The notes under the pieces are model-generated. The model ran no database searches and was not told the DNA's origin. It saw only the letters and a program-made list of their open reading frames with translations. A program made the translations under genes and the position numbers. Below, in pieces: positions 48,491-57,719 of a DNA stretch of 60,000 nt; the first letter of the stretch is position 1, and every line of letters starts with the position of its first letter. Source of the DNA: Symsagittifera roscoffensis (lineage: Eukaryota > Xenacoelomorpha > Acoela > Convolutidae); assembly GCF_963678635.1 (NCBI RefSeq), contig NC_087062.1, forward strand, positions 66,947,415-67,007,414, read 5' to 3'.

Positions 48491-50395
48491 ATGCTGATGG
48501 TGGAACAACCCAAGCTGGGAATTATCTTGGAAGAACGAGTGGTCGAACCCTCGGTTCCCGAGCTAAAGGGGCAAGTGAGTTTTGATTGTGGTTCTTGGGA
48601 CGGTCACTTGAAAACTAGTCTAGTGACGATGTGGGAACTCATGAAGCCTTCTTGGTGTCCTCATCCTAACGCTGGTTTAATCTGGGACATGACGGCGGAT
48701 ATCACGTTAGACCTAGATGATGACGCGAGTCTGCATGATCTGGCCATGATACATCATCTGCTGGCCATGAGGTTGACGAAGCGGAAGAGCAACCCATCCA
48801 CGGAGCTGTCCGAGGAAGGTCCATTGAGCAATTGGTTGAAGCAAGGCACATGCTTGGCTCAGCATAGTGGGATGGAAGGACATGTTTGTAACCTGGCACA
48901 CTGCCTGGTTACGCTGAGCGAGCAGCATCGGCAACTGGCACGATTGTACGGAAGATTGAGCATGTCGGATAAGAGTGGCATGGAGTTGGTCGCGGACTGT
49001 CATTGGGTGACGGATGTAAACTTGATCACAGCCTTGGGATTTTGTAGCATGACGAGTTCGATTGAATCGCTTGAGCGCCTGGAGCGTGCCCATGAGCTAG
49101 TGACGTCCCTCAGCGTGGAAGTATTCCCTGGAGCATTGCAAACGGAGCAGAAGATCGGAGGCTGGAGAGAAGCTCTGGAGAACGAGATGAATCTGAAAGA
49201 TAGTGAGGCCTATCATAAACCGACTGGTTCAAAATATCTGGTGGGTTCAAGCTCCGCACCATATTGCAGTAGTAGATATCCTACACACATGGTGGTGATG
49301 GATGCAAGGACACAGCAGGTGTTGATTGACCAACTTTTCTCTGTGCCAAAGTGCGTAAGGTTGGCCAGAATGTCGGAGAGGTCACATGATTTATTGGCGA
49401 AGATCTTTCGGGCAGTCCCGAAGAGATCTGAAGGCGAGTTGCAAGACGTAGTGGGTGAAGAATTTCTGAGATTAAACGAAGGCAATGTGAGTGAGTTCCA
49501 GAAGCAGAAAGCGAGTGGAGCGTTACCCACTGAATTCCCCACCATAGAAGAGAAAGACGACTTACACAGAATTCTGATGGAGGTGGAACCGTTGCTGGGA
49601 GCCTCAGGGTATCGGACCCGAAGGAACATAGTGAGAACCCATGGGGAGTATCCTTGCCACTGCTTGGCGCAGACGTTGTGGTACCCCAAACGCGGGAATC
49701 TGATGCTAGTATGGGACGTGGAGGAGTTGTACTCTACGGGGTTGCCCGATCAGAATCAACAGGTGTCAATCGTGGTGGTTAGTGCCATGCTGTCAGTGAG
49801 ATGGCTGGAGGCTAACGCGGACACAAGTGAACAGGAGACGGCCGTGCCGACTCCTGAGCAGCTGAGCAACGTGAAGATGAGTCGTGAATTGGATCTTTTC
49901 AGAACCACCTGCAAGGTTCTGAGAATACCTAAAGCCATTGAAAGAATATGGTCAAGGCAAAGATTGATGCCTTGGTTCCGTGCAGTGATGACATCATGGA
50001 TGTATGAACGCGCGAAGCGTCACATGTCGAGGAACACGGAAGCCTATCAATCTTTCCAGCTAGATATAGGACCAGGAGCCTATAAGAGAGCATTCCTGAC
50101 GCACAGAAACGCGGTCACCACGGCGGTGAAGCGAGTAGCTGGAGCGCCTTGTGTAACTGAAGATGAGAAGAAAGAGGTCTTAAGAGCTGACCTAGAACGA
50201 AACGTGAGCTTGTGTCTTCACAACAGCTTTTGCAGGAACCGGGAGCAGAAGGTGAATGAGGACTTGCTACCTTGCTGCAAACCGAGGCTGTTGGAACAGG
50301 AGAGTTGGGGCACGGCCCGCAACTCCATGGACATGCTGGAGAAAGTATTGGAAGACAGCGAAGCCGAAGATCAAAATGGAGAAGTGATGGAATGA
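48491..50395 (+). CDS. C-terminal part of the second frame of element 2, 634 codons
   Basis: Same frame, continuing to TGA 50393-50395, which is probably the true end. The sequence looks globular and Cys/His containing: FDCGSWDGHLKTSLVTMWEL, LDLDDDASLHDLAMIHHLLA, HVCNLAHCLVTLSEQH, SSSAPYCSSRYPTHMVVMDA, GEYPCHCLAQTLWYPKRGN and NVSLCLHNSFCRNREQK. The spaced Cys and His could bind zinc but do not match a family I know. The tail is acidic. Together with the upstream parts it would make a protein of about 2,900 residues. Confidence 0.5.
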   Translation: MLMVEQPKLGIILEERVVEPSVPELKGQVSFDCGSWDGHLKTSLVTMWELMKPSWCPHPNAGLIWDMTADITLDLDDDASLHDLAMIHHLLAMRLTKRKSNPSTELSEEGPLSNWLKQGTCLAQHSGMEGHVCNLAHCLVTLSEQHRQLARLYGRLSMSDKSGMELVADCHWVTDVNLITALGFCSMTSSIESLERLERAHELVTSLSVEVFPGALQTEQKIGGWREALENEMNLKDSEAYHKPTGSKYLVGSSSAPYCSSRYPTHMVVMDARTQQVLIDQLFSVPKCVRLARMSERSHDLLAKIFRAVPKRSEGELQDVVGEEFLRLNEGNVSEFQKQKASGALPTEFPTIEEKDDLHRILMEVEPLLGASGYRTRRNIVRTHGEYPCHCLAQTLWYPKRGNLMLVWDVEELYSTGLPDQNQQVSIVVVSAMLSVRWLEANADTSEQETAVPTPEQLSNVKMSRELDLFRTTCKVLRIPKAIERIWSRQRLMPWFRAVMTSWMYERAKRHMSRNTEAYQSFQLDIGPGAYKRAFLTHRNAVTTAVKRVAGAPCVTEDEKKEVLRADLERNVSLCLHNSFCRNREQKVNEDLLPCCKPRLLEQESWGTARNSMDMLEKVLEDSEAEDQNGEVME

Positions 50396-51140
50396 AGATG
50401 AACAAAGAAGAGAAGAGAAGGAGAAAAAACTTGATTGTCTTTGTGTGCTAAAACTTGAACCAATCAACCAAGTTTTGATTATTGAACTTGTTAAACTTTT
50501 GTTTTGATTTAGTTTGGTCAAACCAAACTTTGAAAATTGTTACAATTGTTAAATTGTTGAAAAAGAAATTTTAGTTATGACTGTTTATGTATGTATATAT
50601 AGAACATAGGTGAGTATATTTACCTATTTAAACACGATTGAAGTTTTTAACCTGTGTAAGACACAATTTCACTGTGTGGCGACATGGTAAGTTTGAGTAA
50701 ACTCGCTCGAGAAGGGTGAGTAACTCAATAACTTTCCTAGCCACAGAGTTTCTTAGTTTTAATATTGAAAGGACTGCATAAATAACTGATTATACTGGGT
50801 GAGTGATGTTAAGTTAATTTTAACGGGTGCGTGGCCGTGCCACGTCCCACTTTTTAATCACAAAGAGTGAAAAGAAATTTTATGGCAAGACGACGTAAGT
50901 AGTCAGAAAAGAAATTTTATCTAGGACACTCCTCATGGTGCAAATTTTGTGAAAATGTTGAAAGGCAGTGAGATGTGGTACGATGCCATTTGTGAACACG
51001 TAGTGAGTTGAGGTGGGCTAGATAAATTTCATTTTCTTATGCGATTTGTAAGATTGATTACAGAGAACTGGATAACTACTTGACGATAAACCGGTGTTAT
51101 GCGATCAATAGGGACATTGATGGGGACTGTCCGGGGATTA
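50396..51140 (+). other. 3' untranslated region of element 2
   Basis: There is no frame of note. It starts with a purine-rich run (AAGAAGAGAAGAGAAGGAGAAAAAA near 50407-50430), but the bases directly before the LTR (GGGGACTGTCCGGGGATTA) are a poor polypurine tract. CAATAAC and TGAGTAA words resemble similar ones in the 3' region of element 1. Confidence 0.5.
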
Positions 51141-52024
51141 TGTGCCATTCTGCCAGATGGCACAGCGCAACCTTCCGACGAAGCACGAATCAGAGAGAAA
51201 AGGCCTTAACAGCAAAAAAGTGCTTGAAAGGAGGGTCGAAGTATTCTGAAATTTTCTATTTTTAAAATTTCGATTTTCAAGTTGATATTTCTCAGAAATA
51301 CGAAAAACGGCCATTTTGACCAAAAGAACTAGGAAAATCAGAACAACGACAAATATTGTGAACAACAAACGTGCTAGAGACGGATAATACGAAGCCTCTC
51401 ATCGTGGCAGCAACGCACGATAAGACCCTTATCAGCGGATATTAGTGGAGAAGGAAGCTTCGGTGGGGAAGGAATATTCCACGGAACCCTCCCGGGACGC
51501 AAATTAGAAGAGATAAGAGCGTTATCGCAGGAATATTACAGGAGCGGAGGCTTGGTCCCCCAGAGACTGTTTTATGTGAAGGGACTGTATAAAACTGACT
51601 GTATAGCTAATTGGATGTCGTGAAACTTTAAATTAACATCGGTATAGTTTGATGTTTTAGAATATGAGTAGCTAGAAAGAGGAAAGGGTCAATCCATCTC
51701 CAATGGATTTAATATAGAACTGTCACACGAAAACATGTTAAAATAGGTTGTTCGAGCCGTGTTTTTAATGACAATCACGTAGTCTGAGAATCCGAGACTC
51801 AGCTATGTGGTTGTGTTCGCATGTAAACGAAAGCTGATCAAAAGTCGTTTGACTGATGGCCTAAAAATAGTAACTTTTTACTTAGCCCTAAACAGACCAG
51901 AAAATCAACTGGCAAGGTCGAGACGGTAAAAAACGAGTAGTATTAAGGTAACTGACGCCTGCCAGTCGTTAATAGGTACTTTTTCTACGCTCCGTCGCTG
52001 TGTAGTATTTGGGCGAATGTTACA
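51141..52024 (+). repeat. 3' LTR of element 2
   Basis: This 884 bp copy carries about 12 extra bases (TTAACATCGGTA near 51632-51645) and scattered substitutions relative to the 5' copy. The exact end is ambiguous by 1-3 bases because GTTACA is followed by CAAAAC, which overlaps the duplicated target bases. Confidence 0.92.
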
Positions 52025-53270
52025 CAAAACAAGAAATTCAGAAGCACCAGTATCTGAAAACAGGTCTAAGGTCTCTAATAAGTCTAAGGATAGTAGACAG
52101 CTTGACTCACATAAGTCTGATAAATTTGCTTCCACTCGTCACACGGCGACTGTTCACACTATGTCATCAATTGAGAAACAGCATGAGTTAGCTTTGATAA
52201 AACGACGCCATGAGGAGCTGGAAAGGCAGTATCAAGTATCGATAGGACTTAAAGAGCAAGAGAACCGCTTTAGCTTGAACAAAGTCAACTGGAACTAGAG
52301 CAATTGGCTGAAAGTCATAAAAAGCAACTAATTGAAATGGAAATGAAAGCGTTTGAACTTGAGGACAATTTGTCTGAGGTTAGCGAGAAGGTAGTGGAAA
52401 GTACTCGACAGTAGTAAGTCAACCTATTTCAAAAGTAGCAACCGATCGGACTAATGATTGGGTAGACTCTGTTAGTTCATAATCACCTCCTGACGTTGCC
52501 AGCGCGCCAGTTTTCCTGGCCTTCACTCCTGTACCATTTTCGTCAGAAACGACGACTTCCGCACACCTCGCTCATGCAATTCACACCAGTAATAGTCAAA
52601 ACCATGAGCACACAGCATTGAGTGACCCTGGAATATATACTCATGGACATCGGGCCATGCCTCAATTTGGCAGTGCAAGCCTTTTGCCATTGCAAGCTTC
52701 TGTTCCATCTGTTTCATTCCCAGCTAACAATATGCATTCTAGAGCATTGCACACGTGTTACCACCACCGTCTGCTGTTCTTTTACAGACCATGAGTTCAA
52801 ACATAACGGTTCTGATTTTGTTTCTTTGTCACCTGTATTTGCTGGTGCTGGCTTCTCATATTCTGGAGTAAACCCACCGCCGGTTTTCTTTTCGGTACCT
52901 AATTGCCATGCAGCGCCAGTTCAGACGCAACAAAATATTCCCTTTGTACCGCATACTGTGTCACCTAATATCAACGATTACTACACAAGCGATGAAAACT
53001 TATGGCGATTGGCAGCTACAACTCCAATAGTCACGCCTGCTCAGTGTTGTAATGCTGGAAACAATTTTTCAATTGTAACAACTGTTGTGCCAAGGTGTAA
53101 CAACGCCGCCCCGTATATTATAGGTGGGACTGTGTATTTTAAGTCTCCGCCAGTTCATCCCCAACATGTTCCGCATTTTGTCAATAGTACGAAAGCTGTT
53201 TATGAGCCAGTCAACGAAGACAACGCACAGACTAGGCAAAACAAAAACCGCAATTGCGGAATTTAGTTAT
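52025..53270 (+). pseudogene. gag: BEL/Pao gag continuation, coiled-coil and linker part
   Basis: Right of element 2 the BEL/Pao gag resumes with KTRNSEAPVSENRSKVSNKS. A coiled coil follows (ELALIKRRHEELERQYQ, then in another frame LELEQLAESHKKQLIEMEMK) and a Ser/Pro/His-rich linker. The coding is spread over several frames with stops (for example near 52298, 52410 and 52480), so it is inactive. Confidence 0.75.
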
Positions 53271-54070
53271 AGTGGCGTTATATACAAGGATGCACTGACC
53301 AGCTTGCAACGGAAGTTGGGGCAACCACACGCTATAATTGGTGCGCATCTTGATAAGCTGAATGCTTTTCCTCCACTTAAGATGCACAATTTGGAAAATG
53401 CCATTAGTTTCTCCTCTGCCATATCTGGCCTCGTAGCAGTTTTCAAATCCTTGTCATTCAACGATGATCTAAAGAGCGTTAACCTGTTAAACCAAGCTGT
53501 TAGTAAACTTTCGCCTAACCTCAAGGAAGCTTGGTCAATGCATACTGTTAGGCATAATTGGCAGCGACCAACACTCTTAGACTTTAATAACTGGTTGAAA
53601 GAAAAGGCCGAGGGGCATGAAAGATTACGTGTACTTAACTCTAAGGCAAAAAACGAGGAACCAGTTAAATCGAAAACAACCAAAGTTTTTGCAGCCAATA
53701 GCCAGGTAACTAGTGAGGCTCAGAATAAGTCTAAGTTTCCGCCGTGCGTTTTGTGTAATGGTAGTCATGCATTGTGGAACTGTGCTGTTTTTAAGGAAAA
53801 GAATGCTACTCAGCGAGCAAAATAGGTAGCTGAACAAAATTTTTGCTTCGCTTGCCTAAATGGCAATCATAGTTTCCTGCAATGTTCTAGAGATAAAAAA
53901 ATTCCCGAAGCCAGAGTGCGATAGCACACATAATGTCTTGCTCCAAGGAACCGAAACAAAAAATTTCCTCGGAAGGAAAATTCAAATGGCTCAAATAAGG
54001 CTGGAACAAACAAATCCAAGAAAACACAAACACTTCTACCCGTGCCGCTGTTAGTGATGTACATGACATT
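53271..54070 (+). pseudogene. gag: BEL/Pao capsid-like (DUF1759 type) and zinc-knuckle region
   Basis: One frame (to 53825) holds the capsid-like C-terminal block typical of BEL/Pao (YKDALTSLQRKLGQPHAII, LENAISFSSAISGLVAVFKS, LSPNLKEAWSMHTVRHNW). A knuckle follows (CVLCNGSHALWNC). After a TAG at 53823-53825 the same frame gives a second knuckle (CFACLNGNHSFLQC). More frame changes occur by 53930. Confidence 0.82.
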
Positions 54071-54085
54071 GAATCGTCTAAAGGG

Positions 54086-54421
54086 TTGTTGCCAATTGCA
54101 ACACTTGGTGTATCCTCGGATGTAACCAGTCTCCTGACGTTGGTTCTTTGTGATAGTGCATCGACTCACTCTTGGGTGTCTTCGTCACTCGTTAACCGTC
54201 TCGGTTTAGTAGGGGAGCCCGTTAACTTGTCAATTAGTGGTTTCAATTCAACCACTGTCGTTGAGACTCAGAGGGTCAAGTTTACAGTTTGTTCCGAGCG
54301 AAATCATAGTGATTTCCTTTTGTCTCTGTGTGCATATGATAAAGACAATATTCGGATTGGTTCCGAGTTAATCAATATGGCTGATTTGCAGAATAAATAT
54401 CCACTTATTAGCACCTATTAA
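54086..54421 (+). CDS. BEL/Pao aspartic peptidase fragment
   Basis: The fragment (111 codons) contains VLCDSASTHSWVSSSLVNRL, which occupies the position of the catalytic D-S/T-G motif of the retropepsin-like DUF1758 domain. Here the third residue is Ala instead of Gly. It ends at TAA 54419-54421. The follow-on text DYYHAVRPI and FILGDDENSPCSIRLP appears downstream in other frames, so the gene is broken. Confidence 0.7.
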   Translation: MLPIATLGVSSDVTSLLTLVLCDSASTHSWVSSSLVNRLGLVGEPVNLSISGFNSTTVVETQRVKFTVCSERNHSDFLLSLCAYDKDNIRIGSELINMADLQNKYPLISTY

Positions 54422-54526
54422 ACCCACTCGAAAAACTTATGAGTATGTTGAAGTTATTATAGGATAAGATTACTACCACGCCGTTAGACCCATTGAGTTT
54501 ATCTTGGGAGATGATGAAAACTCACC

Positions 54527-55375
54527 GTGTTCCATTCGCCTGCCGATAGATTGGGTCAAAATGGTCCGTTGCCGCCGTCCGTTGTTTCTACTTCTTCGTG
54601 TTTCAAGTGTGTTGTTGAAGATTCTTCTCTGACCGACCAGATCAAATCCTGGCACGAGTTGGAATCTTATGGTGCTTTCAAACAAGTCGATGCCCGTTCC
54701 GCCGCGGATAAACATGCTTTATCTATACTAAATTCTGAAACCGTTCACAATGGCGAAAGATACATTTTGCCTATGCTTTGGATTGATAGTAATGTCAGTC
54801 GAACAAACAACTACTACACGTCACTCGCCCAATTTAAAACATTGGAGAGAATGTTAAGTAAAGACCCTGAACTGCGCGAAAGATACGCAGACACAATTAG
54901 AGATGACATTAGGAAAGGCTATGTCGTTACCGTCGAACCACATGATCCACGTAAGCCTTCCGATCGCGAGTGGTATCTTCCGCACCATCCCGTCGTAAAT
55001 CCGAATAAGCCGGGTAAAGTGCGCCAAGTCTTTAATGGGGCTTCTAAGTTTCACGGCACATCCTTAAATAAGTCCTTATTGATGGGTCCGGACCTACTCC
55101 AAATTTTAATTTTTTTTACTTTTGCGACTCCGTCAACACAAGTACGCCGTCTCCGCGGATATAGAGGGTATGTTCCTCCAGGTAGGAGTCCTCGCCCGCG
55201 ATCAAATTTCGCTCCGTTTTTTTTGTGGCAGGAGGATACCACTTCCGATGTGGTAGTTCATCAGTACACTCGCCAGATATTCGGCGCACGGGATTCGCCT
55301 ACATGCGCCAATTTCGCGTTGCAAAAAAAGCAACAGATAATATGTCCACATACCCTGAGGCCGCCTCAGTCGTAA
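54527..55375 (+). CDS. pol: BEL/Pao reverse transcriptase, N-terminal half (frameshifted)
   Basis: Residues about 40-200 are typical of BEL/Pao Pol: YGAFKQVDARSAADKHALS, GERYILPMLW, RYADTIRDDIRKGYVVTVEP, EWYLPHHPVVNPNKPGKVRQ, VFNGASKFHGTSLNKSLLMG and PDLLQ. After about 55105 the frame is wrong for some 90 bases, and coding resumes in another frame with VFLWQEDTTSDVVVHQYTR. Several indels between 55100 and 55230 break the gene. Confidence 0.85.
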   Translation: MFHSPADRLGQNGPLPPSVVSTSSCFKCVVEDSSLTDQIKSWHELESYGAFKQVDARSAADKHALSILNSETVHNGERYILPMLWIDSNVSRTNNYYTSLAQFKTLERMLSKDPELRERYADTIRDDIRKGYVVTVEPHDPRKPSDREWYLPHHPVVNPNKPGKVRQVFNGASKFHGTSLNKSLLMGPDLLQILIFFTFATPSTQVRRLRGYRGYVPPGRSPRPRSNFAPFFLWQEDTTSDVVVHQYTRQIFGARDSPTCANFALQKKQQIICPHTLRPPQS

Positions 55376-55923
55376 ATGAAAAATTTTATATGGACGATTA
55401 CTTGGATTCGTTCGAGAACGTTATCCATGCAATTAAAATTAGCCGCGATTTGGTTTCGTTACTGAAGTTGGGAGGATTTAATTCGACTAAATCTGACAGT
55501 AATGCTGATGAAATCACTTCAGCAATGAACCCCGCGGATTGCAAAACCTCGTCTTCACCCACCAAGGAAATTTTTAATGGTGCCGAACAATCATCACACG
55601 TCTTAGGTCTCAAGTGGTACCAGGTGAAAGATACATTGGTTATTAGCAGATGCGTGGATCGTCCTCTCAATAAGGCCATAACTCAACAAACCGTCTTGTG
55701 TTTCGTCTCTTCTGTGTTTGACCCTGTTGGGTTAGTAGCTCCATACACCGTTAGGGCCCGTCTTGTGCCTAAAGATATTTGGAAAATCAGCGGCCAAAGT
55801 TGGGACGATGAATTGCCGGAAGACATAAGAGATAAGTTTCTCGAGTGGCACTCCAATCTCCCTCTCTTAGGGCAAATGACTATTCCCAGTTGTTATTTCA
55901 CAGAGCCTGTGGATCAAATTTAG
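55225..55923 (+). CDS. pol: BEL/Pao reverse transcriptase, YMDD half
   Basis: The catalytic YMDD lies at 55387-55398, in EKFYMDDYLDSFENVIHAIK. It is followed by the BEL-type connection (VLGLKWYQVKDTLVISR, FDPVGLVAPYTVRARLVPKD and the IW region). The frame stops at TAG 55921-55923 in the following linker. Frame change is needed to connect both sides. Confidence 0.85.
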   Translation: MAGGYHFRCGSSSVHSPDIRRTGFAYMRQFRVAKKATDNMSTYPEAASVVNEKFYMDDYLDSFENVIHAIKISRDLVSLLKLGGFNSTKSDSNADEITSAMNPADCKTSSSPTKEIFNGAEQSSHVLGLKWYQVKDTLVISRCVDRPLNKAITQQTVLCFVSSVFDPVGLVAPYTVRARLVPKDIWKISGQSWDDELPEDIRDKFLEWHSNLPLLGQMTIPSCYFTEPVDQI

Positions 55924-55974
55924 CTCCACATGTTCGGTGATAGCTGCTAGGACGTTTTCTGTGCGGTTGGATTT

Positions 55975-56805
55975 TTGCGTGTGCGACTCTCGAGTTCGCA
56001 CAAAACTCAAATATCCTTCATCTTTGGTAAAGCTCGCGTTGCTCCCATGAAAGCGCTATCTATACCGAAGCTAGAGCTTCAAGCTGCTCTGCTCGCCACA
56101 CGACTGAAAGATGATATCATGACCGCCCTTGCTGTCTGCATTAATCATGTCTACATAGGGACAGATAGTACTACAGTTTTGCAGTGGCTAAACTCCACTG
56201 AAAAATTACCTCTAATCGTCGCCAACCGTGTCGGCGAAATCCTCTATTCGACCACTATTGGTGAGTGGCACCATGTTCTGAGCGGCGGTAATACAGCTGA
56301 TACCGGTACGCGGGGGACTTCTTTGGAAGCCCTCAAGCATAGCAGCTGGGTTATTGGTCCGAGCATTCTCAGGAGTACTGATTGCCCGTTTATACCCGAC
56401 GAACGTGTAATCAATAAAGTTCGTTTGAAGGGTCCTTCTTGTGAATTTGATAAATGCTTGGAGACATCATCTTCCTTCGTCACCGATGTCACATCCATCA
56501 AACATCCCGAAAACGGGTTTAATTGGGAAAGGTTCAGTTCCTTTACGAGATATAAACGAGTAGTCGCTTTTATGTTGTCGATGCTGCCTTCACATAAGCA
56601 TTTTCGCGGTAAGGACTTGCGAATCACGGTGAGTGTTTTTAGCTCAACGGGGAGGATTGTATCTTGCTCAGATGGAATCCTCCCCGTCGGGCTAAAAACA
56701 CTCACCGCTGGCAAGCCTATTAAGAACAGTAAAAAAAATTGCCACATACTCGCCATTTATCGGTTCCGCTGGTATCATCCGTTTCACCGGACGGATGTGC
56801 GCTAA
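55975..56805 (+). CDS. pol: BEL/Pao RNase H region
   Basis: Residues about 5-110 are the BEL/Pao RNase H-like part: KTQISFIFGKARVAPMKALS, IPKLELQAALLATRL, YIGTDSTTVLQWLNS, ANRVGEIL and GGNTADTGTRG. The last third covers the zone between RNase H and integrase. It contains an inverted repeat at 56628-56706 and ends at TAA 56803-56805, before the integrase zinc domain appears in another stretch. Confidence 0.8.
   Translation: MRVRLSSSHKTQISFIFGKARVAPMKALSIPKLELQAALLATRLKDDIMTALAVCINHVYIGTDSTTVLQWLNSTEKLPLIVANRVGEILYSTTIGEWHHVLSGGNTADTGTRGTSLEALKHSSWVIGPSILRSTDCPFIPDERVINKVRLKGPSCEFDKCLETSSSFVTDVTSIKHPENGFNWERFSSFTRYKRVVAFMLSMLPSHKHFRGKDLRITVSVFSSTGRIVSCSDGILPVGLKTLTAGKPIKNSKKNCHILAIYRFRWYHPFHRTDVR
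56628..56706. repeat. 31 bp inverted repeat (hairpin) within BEL/Pao pol
   Basis: The arms 56628-56658 and 56676-56706 (GGTGAGTGTTTTTAGC... with GAGGATT at the inner end) are complementary except for two positions, around a 17 base loop. Such a hairpin in coding sequence could be a foldback insertion or an assembly or replication artefact. Confidence 0.88.
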
Positions 56806-56868
56806 GTGAAAACCGAGTTTGATACTAAGCACCCAATATAACTCGACGGCTGACATACCCTAGTTCGT

Positions 56869-57048
56869 TTGTTAGCCCGCAGCCTCCACCACAAGCATTT
56901 TCATCAAGGTTTAGATTACATGCGCTCCGTTATTAATATGAAATATGCAATACTTGGGTTGCGTCGACTACTACGGTCTATCGAAAGTCAATGTGTAACA
57001 TGCCGTAAATGCAAAGCTAGTACCATCCAGCCAATTATGTCCGATTTA
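56869..57048 (+). pseudogene. pol: BEL/Pao integrase zinc-binding region, cut by the gap
   Basis: The text HHKHFHQGLDYMRSVINMKY, LRRLLRSIESQCVTCRKCKA is the H2C2 zinc-binding domain that precedes the integrase core. It follows LLARSL in the same frame. The sequence is cut by the N run, so the integrase core and the 3' LTR of the BEL/Pao element are not visible. Confidence 0.8.
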
Positions 57049-57248
57049 NNNNNNNNNNNNNNNNNNNNNNNNNNNNNNNNNNNNNNNNNNNNNNNNNNNN
57101 NNNNNNNNNNNNNNNNNNNNNNNNNNNNNNNNNNNNNNNNNNNNNNNNNNNNNNNNNNNNNNNNNNNNNNNNNNNNNNNNNNNNNNNNNNNNNNNNNNNN
57201 NNNNNNNNNNNNNNNNNNNNNNNNNNNNNNNNNNNNNNNNNNNNNNNN
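57049..57248. other. Assembly gap of 200 N
   Basis: There are exactly 200 undetermined bases. The round length suggests a placeholder, so true distance and continuity across it are unknown. Confidence 0.99.
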
Positions 57249-57703
57249 TTTAGTCTTTTTACGGCAGCTAACTTTTCTAGACTGGATATAGCACAGTGTC
57301 GAAAATGCGTCTAATTTGGGGTTAATTTGCCCCCAGTCCGATAAAATTGTTATGTATAATTTGTCTCATTTGGACGAAGAATTGATGATGGTTGTTTTTC
57401 AGTTTCAGGCTTGATTTGAGTCTATTTTTAGCTAATAGTTATGTGGAGGAGGGTGACTTTGCATCCGGGATCTTCACAACAGCTAGCCGCAAAGTTCACT
57501 CCGTCTCCAAATTCTTCATTCACGAACGGTAAATTTCAGCAAACCTTTGTTAAAATAGTGTCGGTTGATGTCACATGAAGGCTGCTCGCCCTATTTGTTT
57601 GCAAACTTTCATCTCAAGCGAAATGATATCTAGACTTTCCGATATAAACTTCAACGAGATGATTTTATGTCACAAGCAAAATTTTCAACTGAAATGATAA
57701 TGT
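57249..57703. other. Sequence after the gap, not assigned
   Basis: The sequence contains TGTGGAGGAGGGTGACTTTG near 57441 and some coding-like text, but no domain can be read. It may be the end of the BEL/Pao element or unrelated flank. Confidence 0.35.
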
Positions 57704-57719
57704 CCCGCACTGGAGTTCC

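Larger units (their letters stand above)
30240..52024 (+). mobile_element. Element 2: 21.8 kb gypsy-like LTR retroelement, decayed, nested in BEL/Pao
   Basis: LTRs at 30240-31112 and 51141-52024 begin TGTGCCATTC and end GAATGTTACA. They differ by roughly 25-30 substitutions and a 12 bp indel (about 3% by eye), so the element is older than element 1. The BEL/Pao gag frame on the left (SRSH) joins that on the right (KTRNSEAP) across a short shared CAA/CACAA. That shows insertion into a coding sequence with a small duplication. The internal part has a 2.3 kb leader, decayed gag, pol with a C-terminal macro-domain-like region, and a second decayed reading frame of about 8.8 kb. GC content is visibly higher than in element 1 and in the flanks. 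Confidence 0.9.

Noticed and set aside
18983-50730. Shared 15-mer AAGGGTGAGTAACTC in the 3' regions of both giant elements (near 18990 and 50715)
   Set aside because: In a 60 kb window at least one shared 15-mer is expected by chance, and the flanks do not align.
56869-57291. 140-codon frame running across the N gap
   Set aside because: About half of it is undetermined bases of arbitrary length, so the join is meaningless. Only the part before 57049 is kept.
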